Origin: Stutzerimonas stutzeri
Lineage (GTDB): Bacteria; Pseudomonadota; Gammaproteobacteria; Pseudomonadales; Pseudomonadaceae
DNA: 64,000 nt
Direction: 5' to 3'
Assembly (NCBI RefSeq): GCF_000590475.1
Contig: NZ_CP007441.1
Location: 1,928,660 to 1,992,659 of the forward strand
The notes beneath the pieces were generated by a model. The model was not told where the DNA came from, did not search any database, and was given only the letters and a program-made list of their open reading frames with translations. The stretch's first letter is position 1, and each line of letters starts with the position of its first letter. Made by a program: the position numbers and the translations under genes. Below, piece after piece: positions 9,304 through 19,376 of the stretch.

Positions 9304-9325
9304 GGGCGGATATGGGTGTCCGCCC
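9304..9325 (-). other. Hairpin between trxB and aat
   Basis: GGGCGGA and TCCGCCC form a 7-bp stem with an eight-base loop in the 48-bp gap between trxB and aat. No T-run follows on the reverse strand, so it may be an attenuator or RNA-processing hairpin rather than a full terminator. Confidence 0.4.
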
Positions 9326-9335
9326 TGAAGGAGGG

Positions 9336-10283
9336 TTACTGATCCAGATACTTTTCGGCATCGAGTGCGGCCATGCAGCCTGCTCCGGCAGACGTAATCG
9401 CCTGACGATACACATGATCGGCCACGTCGCCTGCTGCGAATACGCCCGAAATGGTCGTGCAGGTGGCGTCGCCCTCGCTGCCGCCCTTGATCTTGAGGTA
9501 GCCGTCTTTCATTTCTAGCTGACCTGCGAATAGATCGGTGTTGGGCTTATGGCCGATAGCAATGAACACTCCTGACAGGTCGAGCTTCTGTTCTTCGCCC
9601 GATAGGGTGTTCTTCAAGCGCACGCCAGTGACGCCGCTGGCATCACCAAGTACTTCCTCCAAGGTGTGATTCCAATGCAGGCGAATATTGCCGTTGGTCG
9701 CTTTTTCCATAATCTTGTCCTGCAAGATTTTCTCAGAGCGCAGCTTGTCGCGACGATGGATCAGATGCACTTCCTTGGCGATGTTGGACAAATAGAGCGC
9801 TTCCTCGACCGCCGTGTTGCCGCCTCCGATCACCGCAACCACTTGGTTGCGGTAGAAGAAGCCATCGCAGGTAGCGCAAGCTGATACGCCGCGTCCGGCA
9901 AATGCCTCCTCTGAAGGAAGGCCGAGATATTGGGCCGAAGCCCCTGTAGCGATGATCAGCGCATCGCAGCTGTAGGTCGCGCTGTCGCCTTTGAGGACGA
10001 AGGGGCGCTGCTGCAGTTCGGCGGTATGGATGTGGTCGAAGATCACTTCGGTATCGAAGCGCTCCGCGTGTTTTTGCATCCGCTCCATCAGTGCCGGGCC
10101 GGTAAGGCCTTCGACGTCGCCGGGCCAGTTATCCACTTCGGTGGTGGTTGTGAGCTGGCCGCCGGGTTGGATGCCGGTAATCATGACCGGCTTCAAGTTG
10201 GCGCGGGCAGCGTATACCGCGGCGGTATAACCGGCCGGGCCCGAGCCGAGGATGATCAGACGTGAATGCTTGACTTCATTCAT
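9336..10283 (-). CDS. trxB: Thioredoxin-disulfide reductase
   Basis: This 315-residue flavoenzyme reduces thioredoxin with NADPH. The FAD-binding GSGPAGYTAAVYAARA is near residues 13-28, the redox-active CATC motif lies in SACATCDGFFYR, and the NADPH-binding GGGNTAVEEALYLS follows. The C-terminal FAD segment GVFAAGDVADHVYRQAITSA is intact. It is transcribed toward aat and bpt and away from ftsK, as in other pseudomonads. Pseudomonas often has a second TrxB elsewhere, so this is one possible paralogue. Confidence 0.96.
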   Translation of the reverse strand: MNEVKHSRLIILGSGPAGYTAAVYAARANLKPVMITGIQPGGQLTTTTEVDNWPGDVEGLTGPALMERMQKHAERFDTEVIFDHIHTAELQQRPFVLKGDSATYSCDALIIATGASAQYLGLPSEEAFAGRGVSACATCDGFFYRNQVVAVIGGGNTAVEEALYLSNIAKEVHLIHRRDKLRSEKILQDKIMEKATNGNIRLHWNHTLEEVLGDASGVTGVRLKNTLSGEEQKLDLSGVFIAIGHKPNTDLFAGQLEMKDGYLKIKGGSEGDATCTTISGVFAAGDVADHVYRQAITSAGAGCMAALDAEKYLDQ

Positions 10284-10497
10284 AAAAAGCCCTCATAAGC
10301 CTTTGTTGCTAATAGAGAAGCGTGCTCCAGTCGAGCCGCGCTGAAAAAACTGGCGGTTATGCTACACCGAAGCATCGCGAAAAGCCCAAGCCGGCGCGGA
10401 ACCGGCATGCCATCGAATCGACAAACCCGTACAATGTCCAATTACCTGGCTGAATACGGTTCATAGAGCGCGCCCCGGGCGCAGGAAAAAAAGCGTT

Positions 10498-12903
10498 TTG
10501 AAGAATACCTCCTCTACCGCGCCGGCTTCCGTCTGGCGACAGCAATTGCATTACCGTCTTAAAGAGGGCGCTTTGATTGCGCTCGGCGCGTTGTGCGCAT
10601 ACCTCTGGATGGCATTGCTCACGTACGATCCGGCCGACCCCGGATGGACTCATACCAGTAACGTCCAGCAAGTCCAGAACGCCGCCGGCCGCGCCGGGGC
10701 CTGGTTCGCCGATGTGCTGTTCATGGCGCTCGGTTATTTTGCGTTCCTGTTTCCGTTGCTGCTGGGGATCAAGACCTGGCAAGTGTTTCGCGCGCGCCAC
10801 CAGCCCTGGAGCTGGAACGGCTGGCTGTTCTCCTGGCGGTTGATCGGGCTCGTATTCCTGATTCTTTCCGGCTCCGCGCTGGCTTATATCCATTTCCAGT
10901 TCGCCAATAATCTGCCTGCGTCGGCGGGCGGGGCATTGGGCGAAAGTCTCGGGCAGCTCGCCGAGGCGGCGCTCAACGTTCAAGGCAGCACCTTATTGTT
11001 GCTGGCTTTCTTCCTGTTCGGTCTGACGGTGTTTACCGATCTGTCCTGGTTTAAGGTAATGGACCTGACCGGCAAGATCACGCTCGACCTGATCGAGCTG
11101 ATTCAAAGTCTCTTCACCCGATGGTGGACCGCACGAAACGAGCGCAAGCAGGTTGTGGCGCAGCTGCGCGAAGTCGATGACGTGGTCAACGAGGTGGCCG
11201 GCTCACTTTCGGATCGCCGCGAGCGCGCCAAGGTGAAGGAGCGCCTGCTCGAGCGAGAAGAGTCGCTGAGTAAGCATATGACCGAACGCGATAAGCGTCC
11301 GGCGCTGATGATTCCGCCGCCCGCCCCACCCAAGCCGGTCGAACAGAGCAAGCGAGTATTAAAGGAAAAACAGGCCAACCTGTTTGTCGACCCGCTGATC
11401 GAAGGCAGCGTGCCGCCGCTGTCGCTGCTGGACGTCGCTGAGAAGCAGCAAAAACAGTACTCGCCCGAATCGCTGGAAGCCATGTCGCGGCTGCTGGAGA
11501 TTAAACTGAAGGAGTTCGGCGTCGAAGTCATAGTCGAGTCGGTGCATCCAGGCCCGGTCATCACTCGCTTCGAGATCCAGCCGGCCGCTGGCGTCAAGGT
11601 CAGCCGCATATCAAACCTTGCCAAGGACCTGGCGCGCTCTCTGGCCGTGATCAGCGTCCGTGTGGTCGAGGTGATTCCCGGCAAGACGACTGTCGGCATC
11701 GAGATCCCTAACGAAGACCGTCAAATTGTGCGGTTCTCGGAAGTGCTGTCATCCGCTCCCTATGATGATGCCAAGTCGCCAGTCACCATTGCACTCGGCC
11801 ACGATATCGGTGGTAAGCCGGTAATTGCCGACCTGGCGAAAATGCCCCACCTGCTGGTTGCAGGTACGACCGGTTCGGGTAAATCGGTCGGTGTGAACGC
11901 GATGATCCTGTCGATCCTGTTCAAGTCAACGCCGGAAGACGCGCGGCTGATCATGATCGACCCGAAGATGCTCGAACTGTCTATCTACGAAGGTATTCCG
12001 CATCTTCTATGCCCGGTTGTGACCGACATGAAGGAGGCCGCCAACGCGCTGCGCTGGAGCGTGGCCGAGATGGAGCGGCGCTACAAACTGATGGCGGCCA
12101 TGGGTGTACGTAACCTGGCGGGCTTCAACCGCAAGGTGAAGGATGCAGAGGAGGCGGGTACACCGCTGACCGATCCGCTCTACCGTCGCGAAAGCATGGA
12201 AGACGAGGCGCCCCTGTTACACAAGCTGCCCACCATCGTAGTCGTGGTCGACGAATTTGCCGATATGATGATGATCGTCGGCAAGAAGGTCGAAGAGCTG
12301 ATTGCGCGTATTGCGCAGAAGGCCCGCGCCGCTGGCATTCACCTGATCCTCGCGACCCAGCGTCCCTCGGTGGACGTCATTACCGGCCTGATCAAGGCCA
12401 ACATTCCAACTCGCATGGCCTTCCAGGTTTCCAGCAAGATCGACTCGCGCACCATTCTCGACCAGGGCGGTGCCGAACAATTACTTGGTCACGGCGACAT
12501 GCTTTACCTGCCTCCGGGTACCGGTCTGCCGATTCGCGTCCACGGTGCATTTGTTTCCGATGAAGAGGTGCACCGTGTTGTCGAGGCCTGGAAGGCTCGT
12601 GGTGCGCCTGACTACATCGAAGAGATTCTTGTCGGCGTGGAAGATTCCGGCAGCGGCTTCGATGGTGGCGGAGGCGAGGGCGGCAGCGGTGATGACAGTG
12701 AAGATGATCCGCTCTACGACGAGGCCGTACGCTTCGTCACCGAAAGTCGCCGAGCATCGATATCCGCCGTGCAGCGCAAGCTCAAGATCGGCTACAACCG
12801 CGCCGCGCGGATGATCGAAGCCATGGAAATGGCCGGCGTAGTGACCTCAATGAATACCAACGGCTCGCGCGAAGTGCTCGCGCCGCCTCCTACCCGCGAC
12901 TAG
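10498..12903 (+). CDS. ftsK: DNA translocase FtsK
   Basis: This 801-residue septal DNA pump coordinates chromosome segregation with division. The first ~190 residues contain about four membrane segments. A linker precedes the RecA-like motor with Walker A GTTGSGKS at about residues 456-463 and Walker B TIVVVVDEFADMMM. The C-terminal winged-helix gamma domain (DDPLYDEAVRFV..ISAVQRKLKIGYNRAAR) reads KOPS sequences and activates XerCD. The start appears to be TTG at 10498 with AGGA eleven bases upstream. lolA follows after 15 bp. Confidence 0.95.
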   Translation: MKNTSSTAPASVWRQQLHYRLKEGALIALGALCAYLWMALLTYDPADPGWTHTSNVQQVQNAAGRAGAWFADVLFMALGYFAFLFPLLLGIKTWQVFRARHQPWSWNGWLFSWRLIGLVFLILSGSALAYIHFQFANNLPASAGGALGESLGQLAEAALNVQGSTLLLLAFFLFGLTVFTDLSWFKVMDLTGKITLDLIELIQSLFTRWWTARNERKQVVAQLREVDDVVNEVAGSLSDRRERAKVKERLLEREESLSKHMTERDKRPALMIPPPAPPKPVEQSKRVLKEKQANLFVDPLIEGSVPPLSLLDVAEKQQKQYSPESLEAMSRLLEIKLKEFGVEVIVESVHPGPVITRFEIQPAAGVKVSRISNLAKDLARSLAVISVRVVEVIPGKTTVGIEIPNEDRQIVRFSEVLSSAPYDDAKSPVTIALGHDIGGKPVIADLAKMPHLLVAGTTGSGKSVGVNAMILSILFKSTPEDARLIMIDPKMLELSIYEGIPHLLCPVVTDMKEAANALRWSVAEMERRYKLMAAMGVRNLAGFNRKVKDAEEAGTPLTDPLYRRESMEDEAPLLHKLPTIVVVVDEFADMMMIVGKKVEELIARIAQKARAAGIHLILATQRPSVDVITGLIKANIPTRMAFQVSSKIDSRTILDQGGAEQLLGHGDMLYLPPGTGLPIRVHGAFVSDEEVHRVVEAWKARGAPDYIEEILVGVEDSGSGFDGGGGEGGSGDDSEDDPLYDEAVRFVTESRRASISAVQRKLKIGYNRAARMIEAMEMAGVVTSMNTNGSREVLAPPPTRD

Positions 12904-12918
12904 ATCGCCGAGGGCTCC

Positions 12919-13545
12919 ATGCAGTTGATTCGTGCGTTGTTTGCATCCGCTCTGCTGTTAACACTGGTTCCGGCCCAGGCCGACCAGGCCGCTTCCGTGC
13001 AGCGCCTGACCGGTCTGCTGCAGAAGGCTGAAACCCTGACCGGACGTTTTTCCCAGCTGTCGCTTGACGGCAGCGGTACCCAGCTCCAGGAAACGTCCGG
13101 CGAGATGGCGCTTAAGCGGCCGGGTCAGTTCCGCTGGCACACCGATGAGCCGATGGAGCAGTTGTTGATTTCCAATGGCAAGAAAGTCTGGCTGTACGAT
13201 CCGGATCTCGAACAGGTAACCATCCAGACGCTTGATCAACGCCTGACCCATACGCCGGCACTGTTGCTTTCGGGCGACGTCTCGGCCATCAGCGAAAACT
13301 TCGACGTCTCGCATCAGGAAGCGGGCGAGGTGGTGGATTTCACGTTGAAGCCCAAGGCCAAGGACACCTTGTTCGACACCCTGCGCTTGTCATTTCGCGG
13401 CAACGTAATCAATGACATGCAGATGGTCGACGGTGTCGGTCAGCGCACCAATATTCTGTTTCAGGGTGTCAGGCTGAACCAACCGCTGAAGGCCGACCAG
13501 TTCACCTTCGAGATTCCCGAGGGAACCGACGTCATTTCCGAGTGA
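12919..13545 (+). CDS. lolA: Outer-membrane lipoprotein carrier LolA
   Basis: This 208-residue periplasmic chaperone ferries lipoproteins from LolCDE to LolB. A signal peptide (MQLIRALFASALLLTLVPAQA) precedes the mature start at about residue 22. The core shows the family pattern with LTGRFSQ, KRPGQFRWHTDEP and the VWLYDPDLEQVTI strand. It sits between ftsK and rarA in the conserved ftsK-lolA-rarA order. A hairpin follows before rarA. Confidence 0.95.
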   Translation: MQLIRALFASALLLTLVPAQADQAASVQRLTGLLQKAETLTGRFSQLSLDGSGTQLQETSGEMALKRPGQFRWHTDEPMEQLLISNGKKVWLYDPDLEQVTIQTLDQRLTHTPALLLSGDVSAISENFDVSHQEAGEVVDFTLKPKAKDTLFDTLRLSFRGNVINDMQMVDGVGQRTNILFQGVRLNQPLKADQFTFEIPEGTDVISE

Positions 13546-13572
13546 TCTGCGTCGGTACGTTCGTTAACCGAT

Positions 13573-13596
13573 ACGGCCTGCGTTCCTGCAGGCCGT
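13573..13596 (+). terminator. Hairpin between lolA and rarA
   Basis: ACGGCCTGC and GCAGGCCGT form a perfect 9-bp stem with a six-base loop. No clear T-run follows, so it may be a weak terminator or an mRNA-processing hairpin rather than a full stop. Confidence 0.5.
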
Positions 13597-13620
13597 TCGC
13601 ATAAGAGGTTCCCGTCCGCG

Positions 13621-14946
13621 ATGGACCTGTTCAGCCGCGAACCAGTCGCTCAACCGCTAGCTGCACGTTTGCGCGCCGCCAGCCTGGACGAGTACGTCGG
13701 GCAGGAGCATCTGCTGGCGCGCGGCAAGCCGTTGCGTGAGGCGCTGGAGCAGGGCGCGCTGCATTCAATGGTGTTCTGGGGACCACCGGGTGTCGGCAAG
13801 ACGACCCTGGCGCGGCTGCTGGCCAAGGTGTCCGACGCGCATTTTGAAACCGTCTCGGCGGTGTTGGCCGGCGTCAAAGAGATTCGACAGGCGGTGGAAA
13901 TTGCCAAGCAGCAGGCGGCCCAGTATGGACGGCGCACCATTCTGTTCGTTGACGAGGTGCATCGCTTCAACAAGTCTCAGCAGGACGCGTTCCTGCCCTA
14001 CGTCGAAGATGGCACGCTGATTTTCATCGGTGCGACCACCGAAAACCCTTCCTTCGAGCTGAACAATGCGCTGTTGTCCCGTGCACGGGTCTACGTGCTC
14101 AAAAGCCTCGACGAAGCTGCGTTGCGCAGGCTGGTTGCGCGCGCGCTAACGGAACCCAAAGGCCTGGGCGACCTGCGCCTGAGCCTGCCGGACGAGAGTT
14201 TTCAAATTCTCATGGCGGCAGCTGATGGCGACGGTCGGCGGCTGCTGAACCTCCTGGAGAACGCCTCGGATCTGGCTGAAGAGGGTGGCGAGATCAGCGT
14301 CGAGCTGCTTCAAGACTTGTTGGGCGACACGCGTCGACGTTTCGATAAGGGCGGCGAAGCCTTCTACGACCAGATATCGGCGCTGCACAAGTCCGTTCGC
14401 GGATCGAATCCGGACGCCTCGTTGTACTGGTTTGCCCGAATGATCGATGGTGGTTGCGATCCGCTGTATATCGCCCGGCGCGTGGTGCGCATGGCCAGTG
14501 AAGAGGTTGGTAACGCTGATCCGCGGGCATTGAGCTTGTGCTTATCGGCCTGGGATGTTCAGGAGCGGCTCGGCAGTCCCGAGGGCGAACTGGCGGTCGC
14601 GCAGGCCATCGTCTATCTGGCCTGCGCGCCCAAGAGCAACGCCGTTTACAGTGCCTTCAATGCGGCGATGCGGGACGTGCGCGAGAGCGGGTCGCAGGAA
14701 GTCCCGTTGCACCTGCGCAATGCGCCGACCCGACTGATGAAAGAGCTGGGCTACGGCAACGAATATCGCTATGCCCACGATGAGCCGGATGCCTATGCGG
14801 CCGGCGAGGATTATTTCCCGGACGCGGTGGCGCCACGCCAGTACTATCAACCGGTACCACGAGGGCTGGAAAGCAAGATTCGCGACAAGCTCGAGCATTT
14901 GGCACGCCTTGATCGAGAAAGCCCGCGGCAACGGAGGAAGACATGA
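13621..14946 (+). CDS. rarA: Replication-associated recombination protein RarA
   Basis: This 441-residue AAA+ ATPase (MgsA/RarA/WRNIP1 family) acts at stalled replication forks. Walker A GPPGVGKTTLARLLA and Walker B ILFVDEVHRFNKSQQDAFL are clear, with sensor 1 IGATTENPSFELNNALLSRA. The C-terminal tetramerisation region with GCDPLYIARRVVRMASEE follows. It overlaps crcB by four bases (ATGA), implying translational coupling. No oddities are seen. Confidence 0.95.
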   Translation: MDLFSREPVAQPLAARLRAASLDEYVGQEHLLARGKPLREALEQGALHSMVFWGPPGVGKTTLARLLAKVSDAHFETVSAVLAGVKEIRQAVEIAKQQAAQYGRRTILFVDEVHRFNKSQQDAFLPYVEDGTLIFIGATTENPSFELNNALLSRARVYVLKSLDEAALRRLVARALTEPKGLGDLRLSLPDESFQILMAAADGDGRRLLNLLENASDLAEEGGEISVELLQDLLGDTRRRFDKGGEAFYDQISALHKSVRGSNPDASLYWFARMIDGGCDPLYIARRVVRMASEEVGNADPRALSLCLSAWDVQERLGSPEGELAVAQAIVYLACAPKSNAVYSAFNAAMRDVRESGSQEVPLHLRNAPTRLMKELGYGNEYRYAHDEPDAYAAGEDYFPDAVAPRQYYQPVPRGLESKIRDKLEHLARLDRESPRQRRKT

Positions 14947-15317
14947 TTCGGATGGTGCTCGCCGTGGTGGCGGGTGGCGTGCTCGGGACGCTGATCCGCT
15001 TCGGCGTCGCGACTTGGGTGTCGGCGAACTGGCCTCGACATTTCTATCTGGCGACGCTGGGGGTCAACCTGCTTGGCTGCCTGCTGATTGGTTACCTGTA
15101 TGCGTTCTTTCTGGCACGACCGGAAATCTCTCCCGAACTGCGCGGTGGTCTCATCATCGGCTTTCTTGGAGCGCTGACGACCTTCTCCAGCTTCTCGCTT
15201 GATGGCCTGCGCCTGCTTGAGAGTGGGCAGCTCGCAACCACCTTTGGCTATGTCGGGATAAGCGTACTCGGCGGGCTGCTGGCGGCCTGGGCCGGGCTCA
15301 CGCTTGGCAGGTTATGA
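14943..15317 (+). CDS. crcB: Fluoride exporter CrcB/Fluc
   Basis: This 124-residue, four-helix membrane protein is a Fluc-type fluoride channel. Signature segments are GTLIRFGVATW, GVNLLGCLLIGYLYAFF and the central GFLGALTTFSSFSLD, which lines the fluoride path. Two copies form a dual-topology dimer in this family. It overlaps the end of rarA by ATGA. No fluoride riboswitch is possible directly upstream because that DNA is rarA coding sequence. Confidence 0.93.
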   Translation: MIRMVLAVVAGGVLGTLIRFGVATWVSANWPRHFYLATLGVNLLGCLLIGYLYAFFLARPEISPELRGGLIIGFLGALTTFSSFSLDGLRLLESGQLATTFGYVGISVLGGLLAAWAGLTLGRL

Positions 15318-15388
15318 ACCTGGGCTGGATCACGTAAACTTCGCTTCCTCTTTGCCTTTCCTCAAAGCTTTCACAGACGAGACCCACC

Positions 15389-16669
15389 ATGCTTGATTCG
15401 AAACTGGTACGCACGCAGCTGCAGGACGTCGCCAATCGCTTGGCCACCCGTGGCTACCAGCTGGACGTGGCGCGTATCGAGGCGCTGGAAGCACAGCGCA
15501 AAACCGTGCAGACCCGCACCGAGCAACTGCAAGCCGAGCGCAACGCTCGCTCCAAGTCTATTGGCCAGGCCAAGCAGCGTGGCGAGGACATCGCGCCATT
15601 GCTCGCGGAAGTGGACCGCATGGGCTCTGAACTGGACGCCGGCAAGGTCGAGCTGGAGGGTATTCAGGTCGAGTTGGACCAACTGATGCTGAGCCTGCCG
15701 AACTTGCCCCACGAGTCGGTCCCGGTGGGCAAGGACGAAGACGACAACGTCGAAGTGCGCCGCTGGGGCACGCCGAAGGCATTCGAGTTCGAGGTTAAGG
15801 ATCACGTGGCCCTGGGCGAGCAGCATGGCTGGCTCGACTTCGAAACCGCCGCCAAGCTGTCGGGTGCTCGCTTTGCCCTGATGCGCGGGCCGATTGCTCG
15901 CCTGCATCGCGCACTGGCGCAATTCATGCTCGATCTGCACACGCGCGAACACGGTTATGAAGAGGCGTATACACCCTATCTGGTTCAGGCCCCCGCGCTG
16001 CAAGGCACTGGCCAGTTGCCGAAATTTGAGGAGGATCTATTCAAGATCAGCCGTGAGAGCGAGGCTGACCTCTATCTGATCCCGACCGCGGAGGTGTCGC
16101 TGACTAACATCGTCGCCGGTGAGATTCTCGATGCCAAGCAGCTGCCGTTGAAGTTCGTCGCGCATACACCCTGTTTCCGCAGCGAAGCCGGTGCATCTGG
16201 CCGCGATACACGGGGCATGATTCGCCAACATCAATTCGACAAAGTCGAGATGGTGCAGATCGTCGAACCGAGCCAATCGTTCGAGGCGCTTGAAAGCCTT
16301 ACCGGCAACGCGGAGAAGGTCTTGCAGCTTTTGGGGCTGCCGTACCGCGTGCTTGCGCTGTGCACCGGCGACATGGGCTTCGGTGCGACCAAGACCTACG
16401 ACCTGGAGGTCTGGGTCCCTAGCCAGGACAAGTACCGTGAGATTTCCTCCTGCTCCAACTGCGGCGATTTCCAGGCACGGCGCATGCAGGCGCGCTTCCG
16501 TAATCCTGAAACCGGCAAGCCCGAGTTGGTGCATACGCTCAATGGCTCGGGTCTGGCGGTAGGACGCACACTGGTCGCGGTGCTGGAGAACTATCAGCAG
16601 GCGGACGGCAGCATTCAAGTCCCCGATGTCTTGAAGCCTTACATGAGCGGTATCGAGGTCATCGGCTAA
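15389..16669 (+). CDS. serS: Seryl-tRNA synthetase
   Basis: This 426-residue class II synthetase charges tRNA-Ser. The N-terminal ~100 residues form the coiled-coil arm (RTEQLQAERNARSKSIGQAK) that grips the long variable arm. Motif 2 lies in FRSEAGASGRDTRGMIRQHQ and motif 3 in GLAVGRTLVAVLENYQ. A serine tRNA gene is present at 22.6 kb. Length and organisation are ordinary. Confidence 0.97.
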   Translation: MLDSKLVRTQLQDVANRLATRGYQLDVARIEALEAQRKTVQTRTEQLQAERNARSKSIGQAKQRGEDIAPLLAEVDRMGSELDAGKVELEGIQVELDQLMLSLPNLPHESVPVGKDEDDNVEVRRWGTPKAFEFEVKDHVALGEQHGWLDFETAAKLSGARFALMRGPIARLHRALAQFMLDLHTREHGYEEAYTPYLVQAPALQGTGQLPKFEEDLFKISRESEADLYLIPTAEVSLTNIVAGEILDAKQLPLKFVAHTPCFRSEAGASGRDTRGMIRQHQFDKVEMVQIVEPSQSFEALESLTGNAEKVLQLLGLPYRVLALCTGDMGFGATKTYDLEVWVPSQDKYREISSCSNCGDFQARRMQARFRNPETGKPELVHTLNGSGLAVGRTLVAVLENYQQADGSIQVPDVLKPYMSGIEVIG

Positions 16670-16831
16670 GGCGCTTCGGCGGCGCGCGTCGCTGCTTGAA
16701 GCAGGAAATCGGCGCGGTCTTGCCGCTCCACAGGCTGGTACTCGGCACTATCCTGATTTCTTGATTGCCGACAAGGGCCGTCTCCCGCGCAATGGCTGAG
16801 ATGGCCCAACTTTCTTTACCAGGACTCGCTG

Positions 16832-18229
16832 ATGGATTTTCTGCCGCTGTTTCACAATCTCAAAGGTCGCGCGGTGCTGGTCATCGGTGGCGGCGAGATC
16901 GCCTTGCGCAAGGCGCGCCTGTTATCCGAGGCCGGTGCGGTACTGCGTGTCGTGGCGCCCGAGATTGAACCGCAGTTGACTGACTTGGTTGAGCGGAGCG
17001 GTGGTCATTCGTTTCTACGCGGTTATATCCGCGACGACCTCGCCGGCTGTGTGCTTGCGATCGCCGCCACCGATGACGAGCCGTTGAATGCACAGGTGTC
17101 GCACGATGCCAAAGCGCTCGGCATCCCGGTCAATGTGGTGGATTCGCCCGATCTGTGTACGGTCATCTTTCCCGCGATCGTCGATCGCTCTCCACTGATG
17201 ATCGCAGTGTCCAGCGGCGGTGATGCCCCGGTTCTGGCGCGTCTGATGCGGGCGCGAATCGAGACCTGGGTGCCTGCCGTGTACGGGCAGTTGGCTGGTC
17301 TGGCGAGAAAATTTCGCAGTCAGGTCAAGGCTGCATTGCCGAATGTGCAGCAACGGCGGGTGTTCTGGGAAGAAGTCTTCCAAGGCACCATTGCCGAGCG
17401 GGCAATGGCGGGACAGCCGCACGAGGCCGAGCGACTGCTGGAGGAAAAGCTCTCCGGCGCAGCGCCCAAAAGCCTCGGCGAGGTGTATTTGGTCGGCGCG
17501 GGTCCTGGCGACCCGGATCTACTGACATTTCGTGCGCTGCGGTTGATGCAGCAAGCCGACGTTGTGCTCTATGACCGCTTGGTCGCGCCGGCCATCCTCG
17601 ATTTGTGTCGCCGCGATGCCGATCGGATCTACGTCGGCAAACAGCGTGCGGAGCACGCCGTCCCCCAGGAGCAGATCAACCAATTGCTGGTGACGCTGGC
17701 CCGGCAGGGCAAGCGAGTGTTGCGCCTGAAGGGCGGCGATCCCTTCATTTTCGGTCGTGGCGGGGAGGAGATCGAAGAGCTGGCGGCTCACGGCATTCCG
17801 TTCCAGGTCGTTCCCGGTATCACGGCCGCCAGTGGTTGTGCCGCCTACGCCGGTATCCCCCTGACCCACCGTGACCATGCGCAGTCAGTGCGTTTCGTCA
17901 CTGGCCATTTGAAGGACGGCAGCTGCGATCTGCCCTGGCCGGAACTGGTGGCGCCCAGCCAGACCTTGGTGTTCTACATGGGCTTGGTTGGTTTGCCGGT
18001 GATCTGCGAGCAATTAATTGTCCATGGGCGCGCTGCCGATACGCCCGTTGCTTTGATCCAGCAGGGCACTACCAGCCATCAGCGTGTGTTTACCGGCACG
18101 CTTGGCAATCTGGCCGCTCGGGTCGCAAGCGAGCGCGTTCAAGCGCCGACGCTAATCATCGTCGGCGAGGTGGTGCAGCTTCGAGAAAAGCTCGCCTGGT
18201 TTGAAGGGGCCGGCACCGCATCCGAATAG
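16832..18229 (+). CDS. cysG: Siroheme synthase CysG
   Basis: This 465-residue trifunctional enzyme makes siroheme for sulfite and nitrite reductases. The N-terminal half is precorrin-2 dehydrogenase/sirohydrochlorin ferrochelatase, with NAD-binding VLVIGGGEIALRKARLL and the VSSGGDAPVLARLMRARIE segment containing the regulatory serine. From about residue 217 the SAM-dependent uroporphyrinogen-III methyltransferase begins with VGAGPGDPDLLTFRALRLM, followed by LKGGDPFIFGRGGEE. It has a 162-bp leader after serS and is probably transcribed separately. Confidence 0.96.
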   Translation: MDFLPLFHNLKGRAVLVIGGGEIALRKARLLSEAGAVLRVVAPEIEPQLTDLVERSGGHSFLRGYIRDDLAGCVLAIAATDDEPLNAQVSHDAKALGIPVNVVDSPDLCTVIFPAIVDRSPLMIAVSSGGDAPVLARLMRARIETWVPAVYGQLAGLARKFRSQVKAALPNVQQRRVFWEEVFQGTIAERAMAGQPHEAERLLEEKLSGAAPKSLGEVYLVGAGPGDPDLLTFRALRLMQQADVVLYDRLVAPAILDLCRRDADRIYVGKQRAEHAVPQEQINQLLVTLARQGKRVLRLKGGDPFIFGRGGEEIEELAAHGIPFQVVPGITAASGCAAYAGIPLTHRDHAQSVRFVTGHLKDGSCDLPWPELVAPSQTLVFYMGLVGLPVICEQLIVHGRAADTPVALIQQGTTSHQRVFTGTLGNLAARVASERVQAPTLIIVGEVVQLREKLAWFEGAGTASE

Positions 18230-18290
18230 ACGCGGCGCTCGTGCGCCACGAATCCAGAGCAGATGCTGCGGCTGCGGCTGCGCGCTGTGC

Positions 18291-19289
18291 TCAGCGCGAC
18301 CAGATGCCCTTGCCTGGCAACCGGTCGCGATCATGCGCACGGTCCAGTGCCAGCTGGGGGCCCTTGGGGATGATGCCGTTGGCGTTGATATGGCGGTGGC
18401 TCGCGTAGTAGTGGCTCTTGATGTGAACGAAATCGACGGTTTCGGCGATTCCGGGCCATTGATACAGTTCGCGCAGCCAGTTCGACAGGTTCGGGTAGTC
18501 CTCGATCCGCCGCAGATTACATTTGAAATGCCCGTGGTAGACGGCGTCAAAGCGAACAATTGTGGTGAATAGGCGCCAGTCCGCTTCGGTCAGGTATTCG
18601 CCGGTCAGGTAGCGCCGTTCGCGGAGGCGTTGCTCGAGCCAGTCGAGTTCGTTGAACAGCTCATCGAATGCGGTTTCGTAGGCTTTCTGCGTGGAGGCGA
18701 ATCCGGCGCGATAAACCCCATTATTGACGCGCGGATAAATCCGCTCGTTGAGCATGTCGATCTCGGCGCGCAGCGGTTCTGGACAGAGGTCCAGTGTCGA
18801 TCCGGTCAACTCGTCGAAGGCACTATTAAAAATGCGGATCAGCTCGGCGGACTCATTATTGACGATGCGTTGCTGCTGGCGGTCCCAGAGCACCGGTACG
18901 GTGACTCGGCCGGTGTAGTTTTTGTCATCACTGGTGTAGCGCTGATGCAAGTATTGCAAGCCATCCAGCGCGTCACCGGAGGACCCGGTGTGTTTGTCGA
19001 AAGTCCAGCCGTGCTCGGCCATTAACCAACTGACGACCAACACATCGATCAACTGATCGAGCTGCTTGAGTTTGCGATAGATCAGGGTGCGATGGGCCCA
19101 GGGGCAGGCGAGCGAAACGTAGAGGTGGTAGCGCCCGGCTTCAGCCTTTACTGCTGATTGACCCTTCGGACCTGGTGAGCCATCCGCAGTGACCCAGTCG
19201 CGTCGTTGCGCCTGTTCTCGCTGGAATTCACCGTCACGGCTGTTTTCGTACCAGCGGTCCTGCCACTGTCCATCGACCAAGAGCCCCAT
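18291..19289 (-). CDS. yqjG: Glutathionyl-hydroquinone reductase
   Basis: This 332-residue xi-class glutathione transferase reduces glutathionyl-hydroquinones. It begins MGLLVDGQWQDRWY and contains the catalytic LACPWAHRTLI motif, whose cysteine attacks the glutathionyl adduct. The C-terminal all-helical GST domain follows (NGVYRAGFASTQKAYE, TEADWRLFTTIVRFD). I placed the start at the second in-frame ATG because family members begin there. It converges on cysG. E. coli YqjG is the nearest well-known relative. Confidence 0.92.
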   Translation of the reverse strand: MGLLVDGQWQDRWYENSRDGEFQREQAQRRDWVTADGSPGPKGQSAVKAEAGRYHLYVSLACPWAHRTLIYRKLKQLDQLIDVLVVSWLMAEHGWTFDKHTGSSGDALDGLQYLHQRYTSDDKNYTGRVTVPVLWDRQQQRIVNNESAELIRIFNSAFDELTGSTLDLCPEPLRAEIDMLNERIYPRVNNGVYRAGFASTQKAYETAFDELFNELDWLEQRLRERRYLTGEYLTEADWRLFTTIVRFDAVYHGHFKCNLRRIEDYPNLSNWLRELYQWPGIAETVDFVHIKSHYYASHRHINANGIIPKGPQLALDRAHDRDRLPGKGIWSR

Positions 19290-19376
19290 GTTCTGCCTCC
19301 TCATATTTCAGATTAGGGGTCAGTCTAGGGAGGATAGTTCGATGGATGGATCACAATCCCCGTCTAAAGGCATCGC